From CAZXPY01 sp964643435 (GTDB taxonomy: Bacteria > Patescibacteriota > Microgenomatia > Woykebacterales > RBG-16-39-9b): DNA of 64,000 nt. Both the position numbers and the translations under genes were made by a program. The stretch is taken from assembly GCA_964643435.1 (NCBI GenBank), contig CAZXPY010000004.1, positions 45,662-109,661 of the forward strand. Direction: 5' to 3'. Below, piece by piece: positions 47,557-56,513 of this stretch. Under the pieces are notes generated by a model that saw only the letters and a list, made by a program, of their open reading frames with translations, was not told the DNA's origin and did no database searches. Position 1 is the stretch's first letter. Every line of letters starts with the position of its first letter.

Positions 47557-49476
47557 ATGAGTAAATATAGCGCCGAAGATATTCAAATATTAGAGGGTTT
47601 GGAACCAGTAAGAAAAAGGCCGGCGATGTATGTTGGCTCTACCGACCAAAACGGCGTGCATCATCTTGTTGCCGAGATTATTGATAACAGTGTAGATGAA
47701 GCCTTAGCAGGCTATGCAAAAAATATCTGGATAAGATTCCACGCCAATAACAAGGTTACGGTTATCGACGATGGTCGAGGAATACCAGTTGAAGCTCACC
47801 CAAAAATAGGCAGGAGTGCCCTGGAAGTTGTTATGACCTATCTCCACGCTGGAGGAAAATTTGGCGAAAGCGGTTCTTACAAAGTTTCGGGAGGATTACA
47901 CGGGGTAGGGGCGAGCGCGGTTAACGCCCTTTCATCTGAAATGAGGGTCGAAGTGAAAAGAGATGGAAAAACTTATTTTCAAGAATACCGCAAAGGAAAA
48001 CCCCTAAGGAACGTTGGTGAACTAAAAGTACCTTCAGTTGAAGCGGGCGAAATTTGGGAAAAAGTAGAGACAGGTACAAAAACAACTTTTTTGCCCGACA
48101 AAACAATCTTCTCAAAAATAGAAACCGATCTACGAACATTGGAAAAGCAAATTAGAGAACGCTCTTACTTAGTTGCTGGTCTTTATTTCCGTTTACTTGA
48201 TGAGAGAGTTGACTACGAAAAGAACTTTTATTTCGAAGGTGGAATTAAATCTTTAGTTGATCATTTAAATAAAAATAAAAATGTTCTGCACCCACCAATA
48301 GTCATCAAAAAAGCAACCCCGGATTTGGCGGTTGAAATTGCAATTTCTTATAACGATACATTTACAGAAACAATCGAATCATTCGCTAACGTCATTAATA
48401 CGCAAGAAGGGGGTGCTCACCTTAGCGGTTTTCGTAGTGGTTTAACTCGGGCTATTAATGACTACGCGAAGAAAATTAGCGCTGTTAAAGACGGCGAGGA
48501 TAACTTAACCGGTGAAGATATGAGGGAAGGTTTAACGGCCGTAATCGCGATAAGAATGAATTCGGCAAAACTAGAATTTGAAGGTCAGACTAAAACAAAA
48601 TTGGGAAATGCCGAGATACTTCCTTTTGTTGCCAGCGCTACTAAGGAAGGGTTAGAAACTTTTTTTGAAGAGAACCCTTCTGTCGCTAGAAAAGTTCTTG
48701 AAAAAGTACTTCTATCAGCCGCGGCTAGAGCAGCGGCCCGGGCTGCCCGGGAAGCAGTTATTAGAAAGGGTGCTCTAGAGGGGATGACTTTGCCGGGGAA
48801 GTTGGCAGATTGCCAAGAAAAAGATCCGGCTGAGAGCGAACTATATATTGTTGAAGGCGACAGTGCTGGTGGTAGTGCCAAACAGGGGAGAGACCGAAAG
48901 TTTCAAGCAATTTTACCTTTAGGCGGAAAAATTTTGAATACGGAAAGAGCAAGACTCGATAAAATTATTGCTTTTGAGGAAATTAAGGATTTAATAATTG
49001 CCCTAGGAACGGGGATAGGCGACACTCTAACAATCGACAAAATTCGTTACCATAAAATTGTGATAATGACCGATGCCGATGTCGATGGTGAACATATAAG
49101 AACTCTACTTCTGACTTTCTTTTTCCGTTATATAAATGTCTGCATCGAACGAGGTTATCTTTATATTGCTCAACCACCACTGTACAAAATTACTTTTGGT
49201 AAAGAGGACCATTATGCCTATAGCGAAGAGGAGAAAAATAACATTCTCACTACAAAAACAACCGTTAACGTTCAACGCTATAAAGGTTTAGGGGAAATGA
49301 ACCCCGAACAACTCTGGCACACAACGATGAATCCCCAAAACCGAATCTTAAAACAAGTTACTTCTGGGGATGCCGCCAGAGCAGATGAAGTATTTACAAT
49401 GTTAATGGGTGAAGACGTCCCTCCCCGCAAAAAATTCATCCAAACTCATGCAAAATATGCGATACTTGATGTTTAA
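47557..49476 (+). CDS. gyrB: DNA gyrase subunit B
   Basis: 639 residues. GHKL ATPase: LEGLEPVRKRPAMYVGSTD, EIIDNSVDEALAGYAKNI, DDGRGIPVEAHPK, HAGGKFGESGSYKVSGGLHGVG; transducer; TOPRIM with YIVEGDSAGGSAKQGRDRKFQAILPLGGKILN and MTDADVDGEHIRTLLLTFFFRY. The QRYKGLGEMNPEQLW end is standard. It forms gyrase with GyrA, encoded 115 nt downstream. Its last 27 nt are partly duplicated at 49559-49585. Confidence 0.97.
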   Translation: MSKYSAEDIQILEGLEPVRKRPAMYVGSTDQNGVHHLVAEIIDNSVDEALAGYAKNIWIRFHANNKVTVIDDGRGIPVEAHPKIGRSALEVVMTYLHAGGKFGESGSYKVSGGLHGVGASAVNALSSEMRVEVKRDGKTYFQEYRKGKPLRNVGELKVPSVEAGEIWEKVETGTKTTFLPDKTIFSKIETDLRTLEKQIRERSYLVAGLYFRLLDERVDYEKNFYFEGGIKSLVDHLNKNKNVLHPPIVIKKATPDLAVEIAISYNDTFTETIESFANVINTQEGGAHLSGFRSGLTRAINDYAKKISAVKDGEDNLTGEDMREGLTAVIAIRMNSAKLEFEGQTKTKLGNAEILPFVASATKEGLETFFEENPSVARKVLEKVLLSAAARAAARAAREAVIRKGALEGMTLPGKLADCQEKDPAESELYIVEGDSAGGSAKQGRDRKFQAILPLGGKILNTERARLDKIIAFEEIKDLIIALGTGIGDTLTIDKIRYHKIVIMTDADVDGEHIRTLLLTFFFRYINVCIERGYLYIAQPPLYKITFGKEDHYAYSEEEKNNILTTKTTVNVQRYKGLGEMNPEQLWHTTMNPQNRILKQVTSGDAARADEVFTMLMGEDVPPRKKFIQTHAKYAILDV

Positions 49477-49585
49477 GCATATTTTGCTATCCTGCAAAAC
49501 TGCAGCATGAGCCGTGTACGGATAGTACTGAAAAGGCGAATGCTAAAGTTAGTAGGACGCAAAATACGCCAATCTTGATATTTAA
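49450..49585. repeat. Element at the gyrB 3' end bracketed by a duplicated gyrB end
   Basis: The final gyrB codons (49450-49476, starting GCAAAATATGC and ending TTTAA) recur with five changes at 49559-49585. Between them, GCATATTTTGC (49477-49487) pairs with either copy. Inner stems AGCAT/ATGCT and GTAC/GTAC surround GTGTACGGATAGTACTG (49514-49530), shared with 16006-16022. Confidence 0.8.
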
Positions 49586-49591
49586 TTTTAA

Positions 49592-52075
49592 ATGGAAAAA
49601 GAAGCTTTCTTAAATAAGGAAACGGATAAGGGTAAGGTTGAGCCGGTTGAAATTACCGAGGAAATGCAACGCTCTTATTTAGACTACGCTATGAGCGTAA
49701 TTGTCCAAAGAGCGTTACCGGATGTTCGTGATGGTCTCAAACCAGTTCACCGTCGCATCCTCTACGCACTAAACGAACTTGGACTTACAAGTGAAGCAAA
49801 ATATCGCAAAAGTGCCACTGTTGTTGGCGAAGTTCTAGGAAAATATCACCCCCACGGAGATGCTCCAGTTTACGACGCGCTGGTAAGATTAGCCCAGGAT
49901 TTCGCAATGCGCTATCCGCTAGTGGATGGTCAAGGAAATTTTGGTTCGATAGACGGCGACCCGCCAGCGGCAATGCGCTACACTGAATGCCGTTTAAGTA
50001 AAATTTCTGGGCAACTTCTAGTGGATATAGATAAAAACACGGTTGATTTTTTCCCAAATTTTGATGCCACTCGAAACGAACCTATGCCTCTCCCAGCAAT
50101 TTTACCAAACTTACTTTTGAATGGTAGTTCTGGAATTGCGGTTGGCATGGCAACCAATATCCCTCCCCACAACTTAACTGAAGTTACTGACGCAATAATT
50201 TATTTGATAAATAATCCCGATGCAGTAGTTGAGGATTTACTTAAGTTTATTAAGGGACCAGATTTTCCAACTGGTGGTTTAATTTATGACCAAAAAGAAA
50301 TCACCGCTGCCTACGCAACTGGCAAAGGAAAGATTATTATGCGGGCAAAAGCTGATATTGAAGAGGTCAATAACCGCTTATCAATAGTGGTTTCAGAATT
50401 ACCCTACCAGGTTAATAAAGCTTTGCTTATTGCCCGTATTGCGCAACTTGTTAAAGAAAAAAGGCTCGAAGGAATCAGCGATCTAAGAGATGAATCGGAT
50501 CGAAGAGGAATGCAAATCGCTATTGAACTAAAAAAAGATGCCAGACCCCAAAGTATTTTAAACCAACTTTATAAACATACCAGCATGCAACTAGCCTTCA
50601 ATGTAAATACGGTCGCCTTAGTTGACGGTACTCCGCAAACTTTAACCCTTAAGGTTATTCTTACTGAATATATTCGCCATCGTCAAAACGTAGTTACTCG
50701 ACGCGCAAAATTTGATCTGGAAGCGGCTGAAAAAAGGGCTCATATTCTGGAAGGTTTAAAAATTGCGGTTAGTAATATCGACGCGGTTATTGAAACTATC
50801 AAAAAAAGTAGCGACTCCGAAAACGCCAAACTTAATTTGATTAAAAAATTCAAATTGACGGAAATCCAAGCAACCGCGATTCTAGATATGCAGCTGCGAA
50901 GATTAGCGGCTCTAGAGCGAGAAAAAATCGAAGAAGAATATAAAGAAACAATTGCTTCTATAGCCCGCCTTAAAGGACTTCTTTCTTCACCAAAGAAAAT
51001 TCTCCAAGTGATTGAGAAGGAATTAACAACCCTAAAAGAAAAGTATGGGGACCCTCGTCGAACCAGGGTATACAAAAGCGCGGTTGGTGAATTTTCCGAA
51101 GAAGATCTAGTCCCCCAAGAACAAATTATAATCACTATTACCAAAAGCGGTTATATAAAACGTAGCCGGGTCAACCTTTTTCGAACTCAAAGAAGAGGGG
51201 GTAAAGGCGTCTCTGGTTTAACGATGAAGGATGAGGATAGCGTTTATTCAATGTTAAGTGCCAACACCCACGATCAGGTACTTTTCTTTACCAATAAAGG
51301 TAGGGTTTTTCAAATCAGAGCCTATGAACTTCCAGAGGGAACAAGAGTGGCCAAAGGAGTGGCTATAGTCAACATTCTGGATCTGGAAGCTACTGAAAAA
51401 ATAACTGCGGTTCTAAATTATGATGGGAAAAGTGGCGGTCAATATTTAATTATGGCCACTAAAAAAGGTTTGATCAAAAAAACTAAAACTTCCGAATTTG
51501 AACATATCCGTCGTTCCGGAATGATCGCGATAAGGTTAAACCCTAGCGATGAACTTATCTACGTAAGATTAACTAGCGGCAGTGATGAAATTATTATGGT
51601 GACCAAAAATGGCCAGTCAATTAAGTTTTCGGAAAAAGACGTCAGATCTATGGGTAGAGCCACTGCCGGAGTAATTGGTATTAAATTAAGTAAGGCAGAG
51701 GACGAGTTAGTTTGCATGGATAAGGCTGAACCTGATGGTGATTTATTTACAGTAAGTGAAAGGGGATTTGGTAAAAAAACGCCGCTAAGGAGCTGGCCAA
51801 GACAACGCCGCGCTGGAAGCGGGGTAAAGGGAACCCAGGTTTCGGAAAAAACCGGGAAAGTGGTTGCTTCTCAAGTTATTCCAAAAGGGACCCAAAATAT
51901 TGTTCTCACTTCCTCAATGGGACAAGTAATAAAATTACCGGTTCGCTCTGTGCCGAAACTTCAAAGACAAACTCAAGGAGTAATTTTAATAAGGCTCTCA
52001 AACCGAGAAGACTTTGTTGCCTCCGCAACCAGCGTTCCTAAGGAGGAGGAAGAAACTGGTGTTAAACCCTCATAA
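49592..52075 (+). CDS. gyrA: DNA gyrase subunit A
   Basis: 827 residues: winged helix and tower with catalytic Tyr130 in PPAAMRYTECRLS, GYVKRSR-like GYIKRSRVNLFRTQRRGGKGVSG (GyrA-box analogue) and six C-terminal beta-pinwheel blades. In the quinolone-determining region HPHGDAPVYDALVR, the position equal to E. coli Ser83 is Ala91. It cuts and re-joins DNA to introduce negative supercoils. glyA is convergent, 1 nt downstream. Confidence 0.97.
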   Translation: MEKEAFLNKETDKGKVEPVEITEEMQRSYLDYAMSVIVQRALPDVRDGLKPVHRRILYALNELGLTSEAKYRKSATVVGEVLGKYHPHGDAPVYDALVRLAQDFAMRYPLVDGQGNFGSIDGDPPAAMRYTECRLSKISGQLLVDIDKNTVDFFPNFDATRNEPMPLPAILPNLLLNGSSGIAVGMATNIPPHNLTEVTDAIIYLINNPDAVVEDLLKFIKGPDFPTGGLIYDQKEITAAYATGKGKIIMRAKADIEEVNNRLSIVVSELPYQVNKALLIARIAQLVKEKRLEGISDLRDESDRRGMQIAIELKKDARPQSILNQLYKHTSMQLAFNVNTVALVDGTPQTLTLKVILTEYIRHRQNVVTRRAKFDLEAAEKRAHILEGLKIAVSNIDAVIETIKKSSDSENAKLNLIKKFKLTEIQATAILDMQLRRLAALEREKIEEEYKETIASIARLKGLLSSPKKILQVIEKELTTLKEKYGDPRRTRVYKSAVGEFSEEDLVPQEQIIITITKSGYIKRSRVNLFRTQRRGGKGVSGLTMKDEDSVYSMLSANTHDQVLFFTNKGRVFQIRAYELPEGTRVAKGVAIVNILDLEATEKITAVLNYDGKSGGQYLIMATKKGLIKKTKTSEFEHIRRSGMIAIRLNPSDELIYVRLTSGSDEIIMVTKNGQSIKFSEKDVRSMGRATAGVIGIKLSKAEDELVCMDKAEPDGDLFTVSERGFGKKTPLRSWPRQRRAGSGVKGTQVSEKTGKVVASQVIPKGTQNIVLTSSMGQVIKLPVRSVPKLQRQTQGVILIRLSNREDFVASATSVPKEEEETGVKPS

Positions 52076-52076
52076 A

Positions 52077-53324
52077 TTAGGCAACCGGAAATTTCTTGGT
52101 AAGGATTTTCACTCTTTTAGAAATTTCTTCGCTAATTTTTTTATTATTTAAATTTTTTATTAACCGGGAAAGCCAGAAAGCAATTGTTTCCATTTCCTTT
52201 TCTTTCATTCCGCGAGTGGTGACGGCTGGCGTCCCTACGCGAATTCCGCTCGCAATAAATGGACGCCGGGTATCGAAGGGAACAACTTCGCGGTTAACAA
52301 TAATCCCTACCTCTTCTAGCGCTTCTTCAACTTCTTTTCCACTTGGACCGTCTGCTCCAAAATCGATATTTAGTAAATGATTATCTGTTCCGTCACTAGT
52401 TAATCTAAAACCTTCTTTTTTTAGCATTTCTGCCAGCACCTTTGCGTTTCTTAAAACTTCTTTACAATAGTTCTTAAATTCAGACGTTGCCGCTTCTTTA
52501 AAACAAACCGCCTTAGCGGCAATTATATGCACAAGAGGCCCTCCTTGGAGACCGGGAAACAAAGCTTTATCGAGGGAAGGGGCAAATTCTTTTTTACACA
52601 AAATAAAACCGCCTCTTGGACCCCGAAGTGTTTTTTGGGTTGAACTAGTTACAAAGTCGGCAAAAGGAATTGGTGAAGGATGCGCTCCGGCGGCAACCAA
52701 ACCAGCAATATGAGCCATATCAACAAGTAAGAAACTGCCGGTCTCGTCGGCGATCTCTCGGAATTTTTTAAAATCAATTATTCTTGGGTAGGCACTAGCA
52801 CCGGCAACGATTAATTTTGGCTTATGTTTCTTTGCGAGGAAGTAGATTTGCTCAAAATCAATAATTTCTGTTTTCTGGTTTACACCGTAATAAATAAAAT
52901 TAAAAATTTTGGAAGAAATACTTAAAGGAGAACCGTGGGAAAGATGACCACCGGCAGCTAAATCCATCGCAAGAGCAGTTTCGGAAGGTTTCAAAACCGC
53001 AAAATAAACCGCTAAATTTGGGTTAGTTCCGGAGTAGGGTTGGACATTGGCGTGCCAATTTTTTCTTTGAGATTTCGGTACAAAAAGTTGCAGACAGCGG
53101 TTAATTGCCAGTTGTTCGATTTCGTCAACATATTTTGTGCCTCCATAGTAGCGTTTCCCTGGGTAACCTTCGGCGTATTTGTTGGTTAAGACGCTCGCTT
53201 GGACTTGCCTAACTGCCTTCGAAGCGTAATTTTCACTGGCGACAAGGTTAATAACTTCGCTTTGTCGCTTTTCTTCTTTTTTTATAAAACTATACAATTC
53301 TTTATCTTGGGTGATATAATTCAT
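52077..53324 (-). CDS. glyA: Serine hydroxymethyltransferase
   Basis: 415 residues from ATG 53324 (the longer frame to 53384 lacks conserved sequence). SEVINLVASENYASKAVRQVQASVLTNKYAEGYPGKRYYGGTKYVD is the GlyA signature; PLP-binding Lys in STQKTLRGPRGGFI. It converts serine and THF to glycine and methylene-THF. C-terminal GIRVGTPAVTTRGMKEKEME is intact. Confidence 0.97.
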   Translation of the reverse strand: MNYITQDKELYSFIKKEEKRQSEVINLVASENYASKAVRQVQASVLTNKYAEGYPGKRYYGGTKYVDEIEQLAINRCLQLFVPKSQRKNWHANVQPYSGTNPNLAVYFAVLKPSETALAMDLAAGGHLSHGSPLSISSKIFNFIYYGVNQKTEIIDFEQIYFLAKKHKPKLIVAGASAYPRIIDFKKFREIADETGSFLLVDMAHIAGLVAAGAHPSPIPFADFVTSSTQKTLRGPRGGFILCKKEFAPSLDKALFPGLQGGPLVHIIAAKAVCFKEAATSEFKNYCKEVLRNAKVLAEMLKKEGFRLTSDGTDNHLLNIDFGADGPSGKEVEEALEEVGIIVNREVVPFDTRRPFIASGIRVGTPAVTTRGMKEKEMETIAFWLSRLIKNLNNKKISEEISKRVKILTKKFPVA

Positions 53325-53400
53325 ATTAAAGTTAGTTCCCAAACTAGCACATTTACAGTCAAAACGCAAAGAAAGGGGCGACAAGAACTAATAGTGTTTT

Positions 53401-54318
53401 TTATTTATTACCAGAATGAAAAGCTTTGTGGACTTCGCGCAGTTGTTTATTGGTAATATGAGTATAAATTTGGGTGGTGGCGATATTGGCATGACCTAAC
53501 ATTTCTTGGACACTCCGTATATCGGCACCGTTTATCAAAAGATCAGTGGCAAAAGAATGACGCAAAGTATGAGGAGTAGCTTTGATCGGGATACGGGCTT
53601 TTTTGACATATTTTTCGATAACTCGCTCAACTGATCGTACGCTCAATCTCATTTTTTCGCCATTTTTATAAGGATCTTCTTTGCCACTGTAGCGAATAAA
53701 GAGGGGAGAATAATTATCTTCCCTAATCTTCAAATACCGAGAGATCCACTGCGTCGCCGAATCCGATAAAAACACCACTCTTTCCTTACCGCCTTTACCA
53801 ATCACTCCAAATTCGCCTCGATCAAGATTAATTTTTTCGCGAGAGAGTTTTGTTAGTTCGCTAACTCGCAAACCAGTTGAGAATAGCGTCTCCAAAATCG
53901 CCTTATCTCGTAAACCCTCGGGGGTAGAAATTTCTGGAGAATTAAGCAGTCTGTTAAGTTGATCTTCATCCAATACTTTGATTGGTCTTGGTTCTTGCTC
54001 GCCAAGTTCCACTTTTTCGGCTGCCAGTGTTGCGATATCGATCCTTGCCAAGTATTTAAGAAAAGCTCGCAAGGCAATAATAAAATAATTTTGGGTAACT
54101 CTCTTCAGAGTTAAACCAGTTTTTTTGTCTTCATAACGAGCCAAAAAAACGCGGTATTTTCTGATTAAATTTAAATCGATTTCAGCCGGAGATACGTCGC
54201 CAGCAAATTCTAAAAAACGGCGCAGGTAATGATCGTAATTGCGGATTGTTAGTTGAGAAGCGTTTCTCTCTATCTCTAAATATTCTAAAAAATCAGTAAT
54301 TAATTTGGACAGTTTCAT
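53401..54318 (-). CDS. Tyrosine recombinase XerC/XerD-like
   Basis: 305 residues. N-terminal SAM-like DNA-binding domain (LITDFLEYLEIERNASQLTIRNYDHYLRRFLEF) and catalytic domain with Arg in STGLRVSELTKL, Lys beta-hairpin GVIGKGGKERVVFL, HTLRHSFATDLL and LGHANIATTQIYTHITN (His and Tyr nucleophile). It probably resolves chromosome dimers at dif; as many reduced genomes have one Xer, subtype is left open. Leader hairpin AAAGCAA/TTGCTTT follows a TGGTATAAT -10 near 54347. Confidence 0.93.
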   Translation of the reverse strand: MKLSKLITDFLEYLEIERNASQLTIRNYDHYLRRFLEFAGDVSPAEIDLNLIRKYRVFLARYEDKKTGLTLKRVTQNYFIIALRAFLKYLARIDIATLAAEKVELGEQEPRPIKVLDEDQLNRLLNSPEISTPEGLRDKAILETLFSTGLRVSELTKLSREKINLDRGEFGVIGKGGKERVVFLSDSATQWISRYLKIREDNYSPLFIRYSGKEDPYKNGEKMRLSVRSVERVIEKYVKKARIPIKATPHTLRHSFATDLLINGADIRSVQEMLGHANIATTQIYTHITNKQLREVHKAFHSGNK

Positions 54319-54389
54319 AAGTAATAAAGCAACGAGCTTGCTTTAATATTATACCATATTGTGCGACATAATAATTTTGAGAAGAAAAA

Positions 54390-54426
54390 ACCGCCTCGTT
54401 GCGCTTTTACAGCACTCTAAGGCGGT
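54390..54426 (-). terminator. Intrinsic terminator of the zinc-finger gene
   Basis: On the minus strand ACCGCCT ... AGGCGGT (54420-54426 with 54390-54396) followed by six T. The stop codon of 54417-54725 lies within the left arm. Confidence 0.85.
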
Positions 54427-54725
54427 GTTCGACTAGTTTCCACATACCCATGGACTGGGCATTGTGGATCCGCGTAAGGTGGAGAATCATTCTCCTTAAC
54501 AAGCGGCAGGCCACAATGGCGGCACGTGCCGTAAGGAGCAGACATTACAACGACTCTCACCCTACTTGATGTAGTAATCGTGGATTTGACACCGCCGCAA
54601 ACCGAATCTGAAAAGTTGCAGATCCAAAATCCGCGTCGGTCGCTGGTACCGTGCTTGGTACAGACCCCACGACCACAAAGACGACAGGCAGCTCCTGCGC
54701 CCCTGCCACACACATGGCAATTCAC
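54417..54725 (-). CDS. Small double zinc-finger protein
   Basis: 102 residues from GTG 54725, chosen because AAAGGAG lies 7 nt upstream and the promoter start falls downstream of an in-frame ATG at 54755. N-terminal CHVCGRGAGAACRLCGRGVCTKH resembles a B-box or cross-brace finger; a second ribbon, CRHCGLPLVKENDSPPYADPQCPVHG, follows near the C-terminus. Function unknown; nucleic-acid or protein binding is plausible. Monocistronic with its own terminator. Confidence 0.7.
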   Translation of the reverse strand: MNCHVCGRGAGAACRLCGRGVCTKHGTSDRRGFWICNFSDSVCGGVKSTITTSSRVRVVVMSAPYGTCRHCGLPLVKENDSPPYADPQCPVHGYVETSRTPP

Positions 54726-54754
54726 GACCAATCTCCTTTCTTTAAGTTTAGACA

Positions 54755-54783
54755 ATTATACCTTAAAGTGTCCAAAATGTCAA
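54755..54783 (-). promoter_or_regulatory. Consensus promoter of the zinc-finger gene
   Basis: On the minus strand, TTGACA (complement of 54778-54783), 17 nt, TATAAT (complement of 54755-54760). The leader is about 25 nt with a Shine-Dalgarno site, so this mRNA is not leaderless. Confidence 0.85.
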
Positions 54784-54793
54784 TCCTATAGTT

Positions 54794-55759
54794 TTAGACA
54801 ACAACAACTTGTCTGTACCTTGCCGCTTCTTCCATTTCTTCGGCGGTTACACTTTCAGCCCAACTCTGCAACTTTAACACGGCTACTTGAAGTTGGGTTT
54901 CAGCTGCTTCAAGAAAAAGAATAGTAGCGTTTCGATCTCCTCCGTCAACATAATTTATTGCTTTTATAATTAATCTTTGACACTTCCTTCGGTAAGAGCG
55001 TATCTCTCTACTTACAATATTTCCGAGCCGGTTAGAAATATCACTAAGGTGAGACTTAAAGTACTCCAGGTTAAATTTGCTAGTAATACGACGTAAGTTA
55101 ACAATATCTGCCCTAAGGGTTTTAGCCAAAGAATCAAGATCCAAGACTGTTTTTATCGCGTGAAAATAAGCTAGATCGTTTCTGGCACCTAATTTACCGG
55201 TAATAGTGCCGACACCACGCTCCCGATCTCCAAGCCACTTTCGAAAAGCTTCCATCTCGGTTCGACGACCAGGTGACAGTGATGGACCCCAAATTTGAGC
55301 AGAGGTAACCACTTCCTCAACCTCACGTCTCATCAGTTCGTTTCGCGTTCTTTCTCTTTGATAATTAGCCCAAATATGAACGTGCATACGCAAAAGATGG
55401 GAATAATCCTCGATAACCTCATAGGTTAGCAGTTCAAAACATTCTTCTTCTTGGTTGTAAAAAATTCCTTTGCGGCGTCTTTCTTCCTTTGGCAAAGTAG
55501 TTAAGTACCAAAGTGGTGAAGCTGTATTAAGCCGGACCCACCGCTTGTACAAAAAACAAATCGGAATAGTCATTCGATTTTTGTCTTTCCCCCTTCGCCT
55601 TTGGGCACCATTCGTCTTAAAAGGAAGCCGAATCCGAAAGGCTTTCTTTATCTCGATTACGTCATTTCCTAGGATGGGTAAGAAATCAACTCTTCCTTTT
55701 GCAATGGCCCTCATTACTCTAAAGGCCGCCACGACAAGATCCTGGCGATATTTAGCCAC
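54794..55759 (-). CDS. Conserved-looking orphan protein, Arg/Glu-rich
   Basis: About 321 residues from GTG 55759 (GAGAGGAG 6 nt upstream), in a frame open to 55837; the longer start would overlap the promoter. The sequence is basic and largely helical: YEVIEDYSHLLRMHVHIWANYQRERTRNELMRREVEEV in the middle and several Leu/Arg heptads at the C-terminus (LRADIVNLRRITSKFNLEYFKSHLSDISNRLG). No family recognised. It has its own Shine-Dalgarno-led transcript from a promoter that mirrors that of the HD gene. Confidence 0.6.
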   Translation of the reverse strand: MAKYRQDLVVAAFRVMRAIAKGRVDFLPILGNDVIEIKKAFRIRLPFKTNGAQRRRGKDKNRMTIPICFLYKRWVRLNTASPLWYLTTLPKEERRRKGIFYNQEEECFELLTYEVIEDYSHLLRMHVHIWANYQRERTRNELMRREVEEVVTSAQIWGPSLSPGRRTEMEAFRKWLGDRERGVGTITGKLGARNDLAYFHAIKTVLDLDSLAKTLRADIVNLRRITSKFNLEYFKSHLSDISNRLGNIVSREIRSYRRKCQRLIIKAINYVDGGDRNATILFLEAAETQLQVAVLKLQSWAESVTAEEMEEAARYRQVVVV

Positions 55760-55808
55760 GCTTGGCTCCTCTCTTGCCTTCTTTTTCTCTCCTTTTTTGG
55801 CCGGAGTT

Positions 55809-55837
55809 ATTTTAACTGTTAAAGTGTAAATTTGCAA
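55809..55837 (-). promoter_or_regulatory. Minus-strand half of a symmetric divergent promoter
   Basis: Read on the minus strand: TTGCAA (55832-55837), 17 nt, TAAAAT (complement of 55809-55814). It drives the orphan gene through a leader of about 40 nt. Confidence 0.8.
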
Positions 55838-55860
55838 CCTTCAGACTTAAGGAATAAAAT
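55832..55860 (+). promoter_or_regulatory. Plus-strand half of a symmetric divergent promoter
   Basis: The palindromic -35 TTGCAA (55832-55837) is used on both strands: 17 nt and TAAAAT (55855-55860) follow on the plus strand. ATG 55870 begins 9 nt after the -10, so this side is leaderless while the other is not. Confidence 0.8.
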
Positions 55861-55869
55861 AAGCGGATA

Positions 55870-56442
55870 ATGAAGAGAATTTTTAAATATATCTCTGATC
55901 GGACTTTAAGCCATATTATCCGTTTTAACCGAATGACCCAGCATTTCCCCGAAGACGTCGCCGAACATTCTTTTTACACCGCTCATTTTACCCAAATTCT
56001 CTGTGATCTCCTAATCGAGAAGAAAATAGAAGTTGATGCCTTGCGCGCTATCTCCATGGCTCTTTTACACGATCAAGAAGAAGCCCTAACCGGCGATATT
56101 ATCACGCCAACAAAAAGAGGCAGTGAGAAAATTTCGCAAGCGATAGATGAACTAAATAGAGACTTGATAAAACTGCGGTTCGAAGGGTTGCCAGAGAGTT
56201 TAGCCCGTGCTTACGTAAAACTTTGGCTGGAGGAAGAGGCAGCCCAAACTCTCGAAGCCCAAATTGTAAAAGTAGCCGATAAACTCTCCCTTATCGCCAA
56301 ATGTTTTGAAGAAATCGAAGCGGGAAACAGTTATTTTGAAGAGATTTATAAAGAGCAGTTTACCTCGTTAAAGAAATTAGATTATCTCTGGTGGAAAAAA
56401 ATCCGCCCCACCGTCCTTTCCGGAGCTAAAAAGCAAATTTGA
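55870..56442 (+). CDS. HD-domain nucleotidase, YfbR-like
   Basis: 190 residues with HD-superfamily metal sites: RFNRMTQHFPEDVAEHSFYTAHFT (His), SMALLHDQEEALTGDIITPTK (HD) and QIVKVADKLSLIAKC (Asp). This pattern matches E. coli YfbR, a 5'-nucleotidase acting on deoxyribonucleoside monophosphates. Transcribed from a leaderless promoter that shares its -35 with the divergent orphan gene. Confidence 0.88.
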   Translation: MKRIFKYISDRTLSHIIRFNRMTQHFPEDVAEHSFYTAHFTQILCDLLIEKKIEVDALRAISMALLHDQEEALTGDIITPTKRGSEKISQAIDELNRDLIKLRFEGLPESLARAYVKLWLEEEAAQTLEAQIVKVADKLSLIAKCFEEIEAGNSYFEEIYKEQFTSLKKLDYLWWKKIRPTVLSGAKKQI

Positions 56443-56444
56443 AC

Positions 56445-56513
56445 CTAAGTGTCTGACCTGTCCACCGTACAAGACTTTGGAAGGCGGGCACCCAAAGCTA
56501 AGTCTTGAGACCT
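56445..56513. repeat. Element at the dinB 3' end bracketed by a degenerate duplication
   Basis: CTAAGTGTCTGACCT (56445-56459) resembles CTAAGTCTTGAGACCT (56498-56513), the complement of the last dinB codons including its stop. Between them AAGACTTTGG and CCAAAG...AGTCTT form a hairpin (about 56471-56505). Confidence 0.55.
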
